Assembly: GCA_016713905.1 (NCBI GenBank)
Contig: JADJOE010000003.1
Location: forward strand, 2,108,001-2,172,000
Direction of reading: 5' to 3'
From: Candidatus Vicinibacter proximus
Lineage (GTDB): Bacteria > Bacteroidota > Bacteroidia > Chitinophagales > Saprospiraceae
Length of the DNA: 64,000 nt
Shown here: one piece after another, positions 1-8,973 of the stretch
Numbering within the stretch: the stretch's first letter is position 1
Layout: each line of letters starts with the position of its first letter
Position numbers and translations under genes: made by a program
The notes under the pieces: model-generated
What the model saw: only the letters and a program-made list of their open reading frames with translations
Database searches by the model: none
What the model was told of the DNA's origin: nothing

Positions 1-2
1 AC

Positions 3-368
3 GGTTATAAAAAATTTGGCATCGGAACAAGACTAACCTATTTTGGAAAAATAAAAATTCTTGGATATGGCGAAGATGGATTGGGTATTGCGCCACAAGT
101 TCCAAATGACGACAACACCGCTTATCTACCCGATGAATATCTGTATAATGCAAAATGGGTAAACGACATTTATGCTTCTTACCAAATCACGAAAAATCTG
201 AATGTCAACCTGGGCGTCGATAACCTGCTGAATGTACATCCTGATCTGGGTGCAGTAAATGGAGCCAAATGGTGGGCATTCAACAACGAAACCGGAGGCC
301 CATGGGATGCAGTGCAAATGGGTGGTAATGGGATGAGGATGTTTGCCAGATTGGGATTTGTTTTTTAA
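3..368 (+). CDS. TonB-dependent receptor, C-terminal end (partial)
   Basis: The reading frame is open from the first bases of the window and ends at the TAA at 366-368, so only about the last 121 residues are present. The piece has alternating beta-strand character, contains the phrase NLNVNLGVDNLLNVHPD typical of late strands of outer-membrane TonB-dependent receptors, and ends on aromatic FVF, the usual C-terminal signal of an outer-membrane barrel. Role by family: active import of a large substrate across the outer membrane, driven by TonB. The substrate cannot be told because the plug and most of the barrel lie outside the window. A TTG at 81 could look like a start but lies inside the barrel domain. 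Confidence 0.8.
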   Translation, partial: GYKKFGIGTRLTYFGKIKILGYGEDGLGIAPQVPNDDNTAYLPDEYLYNAKWVNDIYASYQITKNLNVNLGVDNLLNVHPDLGAVNGAKWWAFNNETGGPWDAVQMGGNGMRMFARLGFVF

Positions 369-436
369 TTTGTGCAAGAAAGATTTTTTTAGCTATTCAT
401 GCAATTAGCTATTCAAGATTTATTATTTTTAAAAAC

Positions 437-484
437 AATCTCCATTGGTATTAAGAAGTTCACTTCTTAATACCAATGGAGATT
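437..484. terminator. Perfect 23-bp inverted repeat, likely terminator
   Basis: Two perfect complementary arms of 23 bases (437-459 and 462-484) are separated by only two bases. The structure lies 69 bases after the receptor stop codon. An A-run follows on the plus strand and T-rich sequence precedes it, so it could stop transcription in either direction. The arms are longer than most intrinsic terminators, so a mobile or regulatory palindrome is the alternative. Confidence 0.5.
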
Positions 485-704
485 CTGCCAAAAAAAAAAC
501 CGGATGTAAAAGGGTAATTACCTATTCATTCCATCTTTTAATCCAGAACAAACTGAAATCGCCTATTTTCCTTCCAATTGCAGACCGTACAATCACCTAC
601 TCAGAAACCAAATTAGAGAAATATTGAAAGTTGTGATTAGGAATGAAGTCATCTTTATAATAGGGTAATGTCCAATTGGTATGATGAGCAAATACAAAAT
701 TCCA

Positions 705-780
705 TATTTGCACAAAACGACTTAAGTGCAATAATAAAATATCTTATTTGCATTAAATGGCTTAAGTGCCAAAATAAATA
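705..780. repeat. Two-copy direct repeat, 40-bp period, upstream of acs
   Basis: Two imperfect copies begin at 705 and 745, both with the pattern TATTTGCA, about six variable bases, then CTTAAGTGC followed by an AATAAA-like stretch. The period is 40 bases, close to four helical turns. They end about 109 bases before the acetyl-CoA synthetase start, where an activator or repressor dimer could bind. Confidence 0.55.
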
Positions 781-888
781 ACTTTAGAACCTTTATGCAA
801 GTGGACTATGGGGATTTTCAAAATCACCAACGGATGCAAAACACACTGCATTCTTGAAGAAATTTTTAGTTTTACGATATAAAAACGA

Positions 889-2808
889 ATGATGTCATAT
901 CCATCCCAAATCAAGAGTCTCGAAGAATACAAATCAGCCTATCAAAAAAGTGTCTCCGATCCGGAAGGTTATTGGGCTGACGTTGCAGCACATTTTCATT
1001 GGCGCAAAAGCTGGGACTCTATTCTGGAATGGAATTTCACCGAACCAAAAATAAATTGGTTTAATGGCGCACGGCTTAATATTACCGAAAACTGTCTCGA
1101 CCGCCACCTCAGCAATTTGGGTAACAAACCGGCCATCATTTGGGAAGCCAATGACCCTGAAGAACATTATCGCGTCCTCACTTATCGCGATCTTCACCTA
1201 AAGGTCGTACAATTCAGCAATGTATTAAAAAACAATGGCATCACCAAAGGAGACCGCGTCTGTGTGTACATGGGAATGATCCCCGAACTGGCCATTGCAA
1301 TTTTGGCTTGTGCACGAATCGGTGCCATCCACTCAGTTATATTTGGTGGTTTCAGCGCTCAAAGCATTTCCGATCGCCTGGAGGACGCTGGCGCCACTTG
1401 TATCATTACTTGTGATGGGGCTTACCGCGGAAGTAAAGACATTCCGTTAAAATCCATCATAGACGATGCCTTGATTGGAAATCATACCGTAAAAAAAGTA
1501 ATCGTATGTACCAGAACCCGCACTCCGGTGAGCATGATCAAAGGACGCGATGTTTGGTGGGAAGACGAAATTAAAAAAGTTGAAACACAAGGCAATCCTG
1601 ATTGTCCGGCAGAAGTAATGGATGCCAATGAAGAGTTATTCATATTATACACTTCAGGTTCTACCGGCAAACCCAAAGGGGTCGTGCATGCCTGCGGAGG
1701 ATATATGGTCTGGGCTTATTACACATTCATCAATGTTTTCCAGTACAAACCCGGAGAAGTTCATTTTTGTACAGCAGATATTGGGTGGATTACCGGACAC
1801 AGCTATATCGTGTATGGTCCATTGAGTGCCGGAGCTACTACCCTAATGTTTGAAGGAGTCCCTACCTGGCCTGATGCCGGAAGATTTTGGGACATTATCG
1901 ACAAGCATAAAGTAAACATCTTGTATACTGCACCCACAGCCATCCGAAGTCTGATGGGATTTGGTGCAGCTCCTTTTGAAGGAAAGTCACTGGATTCTCT
2001 CAGAGTGCTTGGCACAGTTGGTGAGCCAATAAATGAAGAAGCTTGGCATTGGTATGATCAGCAGGTGGGCAAAGGTCGCTGCCCGATAGTAGACACCTGG
2101 TGGCAAACAGAGACGGGTGGCATTATGATCTCAAATCTTGCGGAAATTACCCCTGCAAAACCTTCTTTTGCAACACTACCTCTTCCCGGTGTCCAACCGA
2201 TCTTAGTGGACGAACAAGGAAACGAAATTCACGGAAACGAAGTAAGCGGAAATCTATGCATTAAATTTCCATGGCCGGGTATGCTTCGCACTACTTACGG
2301 AGATCATGAACGTTGCAGGTTAAATTATTTTTCCACCTTCAAAGATTTTTATTTTACAGGTGATGGTTGTTTGCGGGACGCTCTAGGAAATTACCGGATA
2401 ACCGGACGTGTCGATGATGTATTGAACGTCAGTGGGCACCGTCTCGGCACCGCTGAAATAGAAAATGCACTCAACATGCATCTCGGGGTTGTAGAGAGTG
2501 CCGTGGTTGCTTATCCTCATGACATCAAGGGTCAGGGTATTTATGCTTTTATTTGTTACAATGGACATTTTGAAAATGAAGAACACACGCGCCAGGATAT
2601 TTTACAAACAGTTAACCGCATCATAGGTGCCATTGCACGACCTGATAAAATACAATTCGTTCCCGCACTTCCCAAAACCAGAAGCGGTAAAATCATGCGG
2701 AGAATTCTAAGAAAAATTGCGGAAGGAGAACTCGAACAACTGGGTGATACTTCTACATTATTGGATCCGGGGGTTGTGCAGGAAATTATTGAAGGTAGAT
2801 TGCAATAA
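889..2808 (+). CDS. acs: Acetyl-CoA synthetase (AMP-forming)
   Basis: 639 aa, full length for the family. It activates acetate with ATP to acetyl-AMP and then to acetyl-CoA in the cytoplasm. An ACAS N-terminal domain comes first, then the AMP-binding core with the P-loop-like YTSGSTGKPKG at about 254-264, the conserved DTWWQTETGG at about 402-411, and the C-terminal lid with the catalytic lysine in RSGKIMRR at about 598-605. That lysine is the site of acetylation control in characterised Acs enzymes. Two ATGs stand together at 889 and 892; the first is used here. The gene stands alone, with a 40-bp-spaced repeat pair upstream that may carry its regulation. Confidence 0.95.
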   Translation: MMSYPSQIKSLEEYKSAYQKSVSDPEGYWADVAAHFHWRKSWDSILEWNFTEPKINWFNGARLNITENCLDRHLSNLGNKPAIIWEANDPEEHYRVLTYRDLHLKVVQFSNVLKNNGITKGDRVCVYMGMIPELAIAILACARIGAIHSVIFGGFSAQSISDRLEDAGATCIITCDGAYRGSKDIPLKSIIDDALIGNHTVKKVIVCTRTRTPVSMIKGRDVWWEDEIKKVETQGNPDCPAEVMDANEELFILYTSGSTGKPKGVVHACGGYMVWAYYTFINVFQYKPGEVHFCTADIGWITGHSYIVYGPLSAGATTLMFEGVPTWPDAGRFWDIIDKHKVNILYTAPTAIRSLMGFGAAPFEGKSLDSLRVLGTVGEPINEEAWHWYDQQVGKGRCPIVDTWWQTETGGIMISNLAEITPAKPSFATLPLPGVQPILVDEQGNEIHGNEVSGNLCIKFPWPGMLRTTYGDHERCRLNYFSTFKDFYFTGDGCLRDALGNYRITGRVDDVLNVSGHRLGTAEIENALNMHLGVVESAVVAYPHDIKGQGIYAFICYNGHFENEEHTRQDILQTVNRIIGAIARPDKIQFVPALPKTRSGKIMRRILRKIAEGELEQLGDTSTLLDPGVVQEIIEGRLQ

Positions 2809-2997
2809 ACCAAAAGTTCCATAGCCTTAAATGATTTATATTGCCATGCAAAATAATGCGAAAACCTACCTAAATCATGAGCAGCAAATGCTTGAAGCCA
2901 GTACCAACGAAATGTAAGTGATAACGGAGTCCAGCTCTAAAATACTACACAAATCTCTCCACATGTCTTGACCAAAAATGGACATATTCAAAAAATT

Positions 2998-3100
2998 AGA
3001 CAGATCAGATTAGGCTGCTAAACATGAACTTTTTCATAAAAATCTTCTAATGGTGATTTTCTATTCAACCCATAATATGCATTATGGTTTCGATATTAAA
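2998..3100 (-). pseudogene. Possible transposase (integrase-core) C-terminal scrap
   Basis: Read on the minus strand, a short frame ending near 3023 gives YRNHNAYYGLNRKSPLEDF, which resembles the end of the integrase core of IS3/IS481-type transposases (a pattern like NxRxHxGLNxKTPxE). No longer frame continues it and stops break the sequence upstream. It occupies part of a 460-base stretch (2809-3271) between acs and the next gene in which I see no intact gene. The call rests on about 20 residues only. Confidence 0.25.
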
Positions 3101-3271
3101 GGCAAAAGATCTATAAAAACAAACGTTCCCATGAATGAACGGTCTTTGATTATCATCAAAGTAATGACCCACAGTCCATCAAGTTAACCATATTTTATTT
3201 TTCAACTAAATTTGGATATCCGTGATAAGATTAATTAGGTGAATGATTAATTTTACCAAAAATACCAACTG

Positions 3272-3760
3272 TTGAATATTAATAAATTCCTAGAACTGGT
3301 CAAAAGCAAAAAGAAGCAACATCAGCAAGTCATTAAAAAGTTAAAAGGTACTAACACAAAAGTACTTGACCAAAATTTTCACCAAGCACATCAGGAAGTA
3401 TTCACAGAATTCAATTGTCTCGAGTGTGCCAACTGTTGTAAAACAACAAGTCCAAGACTTTATCCTATAGATATTGAAAGAATGGCACATGCATTACAAA
3501 TGAGGCCATCAGAATTGATGGACAAGTATATTGTAATGGATGAAGATCAGGATTACGTTTTTCTTTCATCTCCTTGTCCTTTTTTGGAACAAGACAATAC
3601 TTGCAGAATTTATGATTTCCGACCTAAAGCGTGTCGGGAGTATCCACACACTGACAGAAAGAATATGATTCAAATTCTTGATCTCACCTATAAGAATATT
3701 GCTGTCTGTCCTGCAGTGTTCATAATGATAGAAAGAATTAAGGATAAAATGAAATTGTAA
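3272..3760 (+). CDS. YkgJ-family cysteine cluster protein
   Basis: 162 aa. Eight cysteines are arranged as C49-x2-C52-x2-C55-C56 near the middle and C102, C111, C121 and C146 after it, the pattern of the YkgJ/UPF0153 Zn- or Fe-binding family. The molecular role of that family is not settled. The N-terminal 35 residues are lysine-rich and helical. The start is TTG: a stop codon lies in frame 24 bases upstream (3248-3250) and no ATG falls between. It stands alone, with AT-rich DNA on both sides. Confidence 0.8.
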   Translation: MNINKFLELVKSKKKQHQQVIKKLKGTNTKVLDQNFHQAHQEVFTEFNCLECANCCKTTSPRLYPIDIERMAHALQMRPSELMDKYIVMDEDQDYVFLSSPCPFLEQDNTCRIYDFRPKACREYPHTDRKNMIQILDLTYKNIAVCPAVFIMIERIKDKMKL

Positions 3761-4161
3761 TACGATTTTTTCTATTTCTCAACTACATCTTGGCAGATTC
3801 AATTTATAATTTAACTTTGAAATATTTTTTGCCATTTGTAATTATCGTTGTATTTTATTATAAAGCCATGGATACACCGCAAAGTATATGCAAGCTACAC
3901 CAAACATGGGTTAAAACTGATCACGAAAATTCTAGACATTTATTAAATCATTCCCCTTTCTTAAAAGATCGCTTCTTATTGAAGTTGGTTATCCCTTTTA
4001 GTCCTAACAATGAATATGATTTATAATTTATGAATACTAATCTATCTTAAATTAATCTCAAAATTATATGCTCACTCATAAAATGGTACTTTCTCTATTG
4101 GTGTGAAATGCCTTTTTAAAAAAATAATGTAACTATCTTTCTATCGCAAAATTTTAAATTT
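3761..4161. other. Intergenic stretch without a supported gene
   Basis: This AT-rich gap separates convergent genes. A 78-codon frame from a TTG at 3790 runs through it, but it has no recognisable domain and no credible start, so it is not called. No clear terminator hairpin was found. Confidence 0.5.
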
Positions 4162-6348
4162 CTAAAAATTCAACAGACCAAATTCTTTCAGTTGTTGAAT
4201 TTTGTCATTGAACCAAAATAAATCAAAATCGGAAAACTGATCATTGATGTGGGCTTTTAAAATGGAATATGTTTTTAATTCAGTTGACTTTTTTAATGAA
4301 ATAAAATCCAGGGCATTTATCAAGCAATCTTTCTCTGAAGGGGTCAATACTAAATTAAGTGAAAGGTGCTTACTGTGAAATTCTAACACACTCAATTCTG
4401 ATTTATTTCCCTTTAATCTTTTTTGTAGAGTCTTAACTTCAGGCGTTGTCCCCAGCCAAACCCATTTTGAATGAGGCTTTATAACAACCGGATCATCTTC
4501 AAATAAATTTTCTACAATAAATTTATCATCAATGGTGGTTCGCGGAATTTTAAAATCAAACCATTCCTGTAATGGATATTCCATGCCAACTCCATGCATG
4601 TAATTGTATAGAGATTTTTTAAGTCCAAAGCTGAATTTATCATGATCAATTTTGGTTTTATCCTTAAACTGAATATCGTTGTTGGCAAAAGTAATTTCTT
4701 GTTTCTCCGCAACCAAACCATATTCGTCCGGATTCATGCCTACCGGACTATGTGCAGTTAGGGCAAACTGGTGCCAAAAGCCTGAGCGGATGACTTCTGA
4801 CCGAAATAGTTGGCGTACCATTTCAAGACTATCCACGGTTTCCTGAACGGTCTGTGTGGGAAAACCATACATGAGATAAGCATGGACCATGATTCCTGCT
4901 TCGGTCAGATTTCTGGCTACCCTTGCAACTTGTGTAACAGTTACACCTTTTTGGATCAGCGCCAGCAGACGATCTGAGGCGACCTCCAATCCACCCGAAA
5001 CAGCCATGCAACCTGATGCACTTAATAACATACACAAATCAGCCGTAAAGCTTTTTTCAAATCTGATGTTGGTCCACCAACTCACAACCAAATCTCTTCG
5101 TAAAATTTCCAGGGCAAGCTCCCGCATCAGTGCCGGCGGTGCGGCTTCATCTACAAAATGAAATCCTCTTGTACCTGTAGCTACTATCAACTCTTCCATT
5201 CGATCCACTAATAATTTGGCGGCGATGGGTTCGTAAAGTTTGATATAATCTAAAGAGATGTCACAGAAAGTACACTTACCCCAGTAACATCCATGTGCCA
5301 TGGTAAGTTTATTCCACCTACCATCGCTCCAGAGACTGTGCATAGGATTAGCAATCTCAATAACAGATATGTATCGATTAAGGAGTAAGTCACTGTAATC
5401 GGGGGTTCCAAGTTCACTTTGGTGATAATCTTTGCATTCAGGATGGTTGATGTATATTACTTTTCCTTCTTCTTTTAAAAAAGTTCGCTTAAGATTTTGT
5501 TTACTCAATGCGCCACTGATATATCGGTATAAACTTTCTAAGGGTAACTCGCCATCGTCCAGACAAATAAAATCAAAAAAATCAAAAACCCTAACATCTG
5601 ATAATTCTCTCAATTCTGTATTTGCAAATCCTCCACCCATACAGATTTTAATGTGCGGAAATTGCTTCTTAACAAATTGTGCACAGCGAAATGCTGAATA
5701 TAGATTACCAGGAAAAGGAACGGAAAAACAAAGTAGCTGAGGATTCATTTCCTCCAGCCGATCTGCCAAAATTCGAAGACTGATCTTGTCTATATAGCTA
5801 TGACTGGATTGTAAACTCTGGTGCAATTCATCAAAGGAATTAGCGGATCTACCGAGTCGTTCTGCATAACGGCTGAAACCAAAATGTTCATCGACACATT
5901 CTCTGATAAAATCTGCAAGATCCTCAAGATATAATGTGGCAAAATGTTTTGCTTTATCCTGAATACCCATATGGCCAAAACCCCACTCTAAATCTACCAA
6001 CTGGTCAAATTTTGAAGCTTCCGGGAGAAAATTGCCTTGAGCAATCAGTTGGGCTAGTGTTGGATTCTTACCCTGAAGAAATTCTATAGCAGAGTCTATG
6101 GTTTTTACATATTCTTCCCACAGCACATATATTCTTTGTGCATTCCCGGACCATGCTGACGAAGATTGTGCAGGTTTCAAATTGGTCAGACCATTTTTTG
6201 AAAAGATATCCAAAATCACCTCTATCCCAAGATCCATCTGGTAGGAGGAAATGCTTTTGGTATTCAAAAAACCCTTCAGATAGGCTGTTGCCGGATATGG
6301 CGTGTTCAGTTGGGTAAATGGTGGAGTTACAAGAAAAATGTTTTTCAA
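4162..6348 (-). CDS. B12-binding-domain radical SAM protein
   Basis: 728 aa. The N-terminus (VTPPFTQLNTPYPATAYL) and the section around residues 200-290, with LLCFSVPFPGN and CMGGGFANTEL, fit a cobalamin-binding Rossmann-like domain. The iron-sulfur cluster motif follows at C354, C359 and C362 in HGCYWGKCTFC. The spacing is Cx4Cx2C rather than the textbook Cx3Cx2C, a variant I recall from some B12-radical SAM subfamilies. By family it should generate a 5'-deoxyadenosyl radical and may do methylation or rearrangement, but the substrate is unknown and no neighbour suggests one. A TACTTTTG element lies 15 bases upstream of the ATG. Confidence 0.8.
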   Translation of the reverse strand: MKNIFLVTPPFTQLNTPYPATAYLKGFLNTKSISSYQMDLGIEVILDIFSKNGLTNLKPAQSSSAWSGNAQRIYVLWEEYVKTIDSAIEFLQGKNPTLAQLIAQGNFLPEASKFDQLVDLEWGFGHMGIQDKAKHFATLYLEDLADFIRECVDEHFGFSRYAERLGRSANSFDELHQSLQSSHSYIDKISLRILADRLEEMNPQLLCFSVPFPGNLYSAFRCAQFVKKQFPHIKICMGGGFANTELRELSDVRVFDFFDFICLDDGELPLESLYRYISGALSKQNLKRTFLKEEGKVIYINHPECKDYHQSELGTPDYSDLLLNRYISVIEIANPMHSLWSDGRWNKLTMAHGCYWGKCTFCDISLDYIKLYEPIAAKLLVDRMEELIVATGTRGFHFVDEAAPPALMRELALEILRRDLVVSWWTNIRFEKSFTADLCMLLSASGCMAVSGGLEVASDRLLALIQKGVTVTQVARVARNLTEAGIMVHAYLMYGFPTQTVQETVDSLEMVRQLFRSEVIRSGFWHQFALTAHSPVGMNPDEYGLVAEKQEITFANNDIQFKDKTKIDHDKFSFGLKKSLYNYMHGVGMEYPLQEWFDFKIPRTTIDDKFIVENLFEDDPVVIKPHSKWVWLGTTPEVKTLQKRLKGNKSELSVLEFHSKHLSLNLVLTPSEKDCLINALDFISLKKSTELKTYSILKAHINDQFSDFDLFWFNDKIQQLKEFGLLNF

Positions 6349-6363
6349 AAAAATCGAATTTCA

Positions 6364-6371
6364 CAAAAGTA
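6364..6371 (-). promoter_or_regulatory. Bacteroidota-type -7 element for the radical SAM gene
   Basis: TACTTTTG on the minus strand matches TAnnTTTG and ends 15 bases before the ATG at 6348. A TTTG lies 24 bases further upstream, slightly beyond the usual -33 spacing, so only the -7 part is convincing. Confidence 0.4.
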
Positions 6372-6437
6372 CATGGAAATTCTTATTGCCCATTGCAAAG
6401 ATTCTGTTTACCAGGGCAAGGCTTATTTTGATTTATA

Positions 6438-7109
6438 CTATTCCTCCTGACTGGAATTTATGCTTACCCTCTCTTTTTTCAACATAAGATAAGAATAAAC
6501 CACCGGTACAATCACCAGGATAGTTATGATGATAAAGAAAATTATAAAAACAATTTTATTATTGTGCAAAAGCAAACTAACCAAAACAATAATTATCCCA
6601 CCAATCATCCAGACTTTACTGGCTAAACGATGAGTTTGTTTCCAAACAGTCTCACTTTCCAGTGTCCATGGGGTGCGAATTCCTACAAAATAATTTGGCC
6701 TCACCGTCTGCAAGTAATTACCCAATCCGGCGAACATGGCGCCTATGATTACAAGAAGAAGATTTGAATGTTCCATCCCGCCTTCTTTTGAGGAATTTAA
6801 AATTACCCAGGTAATTGCAGAGATAAATGATGTAATCAACAATCGGATGTTAAAAAAATTATCGCCCATTTCCTGTAGCTTTTTCTTGGGATCTATAGAA
6901 GGAATAACCAGCATCAAAAAATAAATGCCAAGACCAAGTATGGCAGGCAAATAAAGTAGTGTATTCTTGGAGGACCAACCGTCGGCCTTGCCTTCTATAT
7001 TGAAGTGCGTGGCCACTGTCTCAGGCAACTGCTCCCAAATAAAGGCAAGGTAAACATAGGGCAGCAGCGCAATAAATATCAGTAACAATTCTTTGCTCAA
7101 CTTATTCAT
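6438..7109 (-). CDS. SdpI-like integral membrane protein
   Basis: 223 aa with about six hydrophobic membrane segments. The first part, with FIWEQLPETVATHFNIEGKA and GWSSK, is the DUF1648 signature; the later part with NYFVGIRTPWTLESETVW is the SdpI signature. In Bacillus subtilis SdpI gives immunity to the SdpC killing peptide and relays its presence by binding the repressor SdpR. Here it follows a SdpR-like repressor with a four-base gap, so the two form one operon. No SdpC-like toxin gene is nearby, so the ligand is unknown. The start ATG at 7109 fits the operon spacing. Confidence 0.85.
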   Translation of the reverse strand: MNKLSKELLLIFIALLPYVYLAFIWEQLPETVATHFNIEGKADGWSSKNTLLYLPAILGLGIYFLMLVIPSIDPKKKLQEMGDNFFNIRLLITSFISAITWVILNSSKEGGMEHSNLLLVIIGAMFAGLGNYLQTVRPNYFVGIRTPWTLESETVWKQTHRLASKVWMIGGIIIVLVSLLLHNNKIVFIIFFIIITILVIVPVVYSYLMLKKERVSINSSQEE

Positions 7110-7113
7110 AAAT

Positions 7114-7368
7114 CTATTTTTTTAGTGAAAGGATATAATTTAAAAGATCGTCCACCATGGTAGTATTAATGGAATAAAACACATATTGTCCTTGTTTTAC
7201 GGTTGTCACCAAACCTGCCCTCTTTAACTTATCCAGATGATGAGAAATGCTTGGTGCGGTCATGTCGAACTTTGCAGCAATATCACCTGAAGTCATATCC
7301 TTTTTCCGTAAAAGCTTTAGGATATCCCTCCTGGTTGGATCATTCAAGGCTTTAAAAACATCATTCAT
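7114..7368 (-). CDS. ArsR-type autorepressor, SdpR family
   Basis: 84 aa, a single winged helix-turn-helix. The start FKALNDPTRRDILKLLRK and the helix DMTAPSISHHLDKLKRAGLV are the classical ArsR/SdpR fold. There are no cysteine pairs of the metal-sensing kind, so metal sensing is unlikely. It is the first gene of a two-gene operon with the SdpI-like protein. A 20-bp palindrome lies 28 bases upstream of the ATG and is the natural autoregulatory operator. By homology, the membrane partner would sequester this repressor when it meets its ligand. Confidence 0.88.
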   Translation of the reverse strand: MNDVFKALNDPTRRDILKLLRKKDMTSGDIAAKFDMTAPSISHHLDKLKRAGLVTTVKQGQYVFYSINTTMVDDLLNYILSLKK

Positions 7369-7396
7369 GACCTACAATATGCTATACTAATAATAC

Positions 7397-7416
7397 ATTT
7401 AGACAAATGTCTAAAT
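7397..7416. promoter_or_regulatory. Palindromic operator of the sdpRI-like operon
   Basis: ATTTAGACA and TGTCTAAAT form a perfect 9-bp inverted repeat with a two-base centre, upstream of the SdpR-like start at 7368. Size and symmetry fit an ArsR-family dimer. Confidence 0.65.
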
Positions 7417-7603
7417 ATCTAATTACATTTCCAAATAAAAATATTTTTTTTTACAAAGGAATCCTAATAAGTCTCAAAGGCTAATATTCAACTGACTCTT
7501 CCGAGAATAAAAAACGGGGAAATAAGACTCTGTCTGAAACCCACCCTGCCAATTAGTAAGCAAATATCTTGAACTAAACATTTGCCACGCGGACCAACTC
7601 AAT

Positions 7604-8824
7604 TTACAATAAATCCTTCAATGTAAACGTAAACTCCAACTTCTTCCCTTCTCTCAATACTTTTAATCGAATTCTCTTTCCCTCCTTGTTGGATAGGCGG
7701 CGTTGAATGGTATTGAGGTTCAGATAATCTGCACCAGTACTGTTCAACTTTAGGATGAGATCTCCTTCTTTAATTCCTGCGTTTGCAGCAGGACTATTGT
7801 CCACCAAATGGCTGACATAAAAATTTTTAAGTAGAGGACCTCCTGCAAGACATGTAATTCCGGATCTGTCGAATCTCAATTGTGCATTGTAATTTTTAAT
7901 GGATTTAAAGTATACCACAGAATGATTGTAATCAAAAATTACCCTAAATCGCTCCAGTATCTGGTTACCAATAATTCCTTGTTTTCTGTCCTTCTCACGT
8001 TCCATTAACTCCGTATCTTGTTCTTGAAAATAAGTGAGCAATTCCGGAAACTGAAAAGCACAAAAATCAAATGATTTGGTTCTACCTACGTATCCATTAA
8101 TCAGCCCACCTATTCCGGACCCTAATTTTCCAGGCACCAACTGAGCAGGTAATGTTACATTGGTTTGGTGACCGGTATAAATTAAAAGTGACAATCCTGC
8201 CCCTGTATCCACCAGAAGATTCAACTTCACTGCGGTATTGTCCTCCTGGGTTTTCATCTCTACAGTAATATAAGGCTTATTTCTGTACAAATGCATTGAA
8301 CAGGATTCATATTTTTTCAATTTTTCTTCCTTCAATTTTTCATGCAAGAGGATGATGTGTGAAGAATAATTTATTTCAATGAAGTAATTTTTAAAATGCG
8401 CTGCGCTCAGAATCCCATGAATTTCTTCTCCGATAATTTCAGAAACACCTGTTACAGGTTTTTGCAATACGAGCAAGGGAAGGCTTACATCTCCCATTCC
8501 CTCGATAAACAAATTAAGTGGTTTGGTGACCCATGCATTCATTTCTTGTTGGAGATCAGATCCCAATACCTTTACTTCACGACTGTAGATATCTTTAAAA
8601 ATGTCCGTGTACTTACTTTCAAAAAGCAGATGGTGCTCTGCACCGGTATCAAAGATGAGTTTGAGTGGAATTATACCCTCAAGATTAACTTCAAGTATTA
8701 TAAATGACTGAACATACCGGAAGGGTATGCGAATGGACCTGGCACCAAAAACAGGACCTGAATTGGATAAAAAAAAGCAAAGGCAACAAGTATAAAAGAT
8801 CGTTTTTTTTACCAAGAGGTTCAT
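7604..8824 (-). CDS. Retropepsin-like aspartic protease with C-terminal PDZ domain
   Basis: 406 aa with an N-terminal signal peptide, so exported. Two aspartic protease-like halves each carry a hydrophobic-DTGA motif: IFDTGAEHHLL (Asp59) and LLVDTGAGLSLL (Asp206). A single chain therefore holds both catalytic aspartates, unlike viral retropepsins, which dimerise. Residues about 325-406 form a PDZ domain (AGIKEGDLILKLNS), probably for binding C-terminal peptides. Expected site is the periplasm or cell surface. It is followed by a secreted CotH-like gene on the same strand, with about 150 bases between. The substrate is not predictable. Confidence 0.85.
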   Translation of the reverse strand: MNLLVKKTIFYTCCLCFFLSNSGPVFGARSIRIPFRYVQSFIILEVNLEGIIPLKLIFDTGAEHHLLFESKYTDIFKDIYSREVKVLGSDLQQEMNAWVTKPLNLFIEGMGDVSLPLLVLQKPVTGVSEIIGEEIHGILSAAHFKNYFIEINYSSHIILLHEKLKEEKLKKYESCSMHLYRNKPYITVEMKTQEDNTAVKLNLLVDTGAGLSLLIYTGHQTNVTLPAQLVPGKLGSGIGGLINGYVGRTKSFDFCAFQFPELLTYFQEQDTELMEREKDRKQGIIGNQILERFRVIFDYNHSVVYFKSIKNYNAQLRFDRSGITCLAGGPLLKNFYVSHLVDNSPAANAGIKEGDLILKLNSTGADYLNLNTIQRRLSNKEGKRIRLKVLREGKKLEFTFTLKDLL

Positions 8825-8973
8825 TAGTTTCTACAATAACCTCTGACAAGATAAGCAGAGTCCGTTAAATTACAAACAATCTGTCTTGTATATGGTCTTT
8901 TTATAGGTATCCTTCGTTTCTAAACCCACAAGGCATAAGGAAGGTCAGTAATTTAACGTATTTGAATTCAAGT

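Noticed and set aside
445..627. 60-codon gene across the 23-bp palindrome
   Set aside because: Its start lies inside a perfect inverted repeat and the frame reads as low-complexity sequence.
3790..4026. 78-codon gene
   Set aside because: TTG start, no domain, AT-rich, no operon context.
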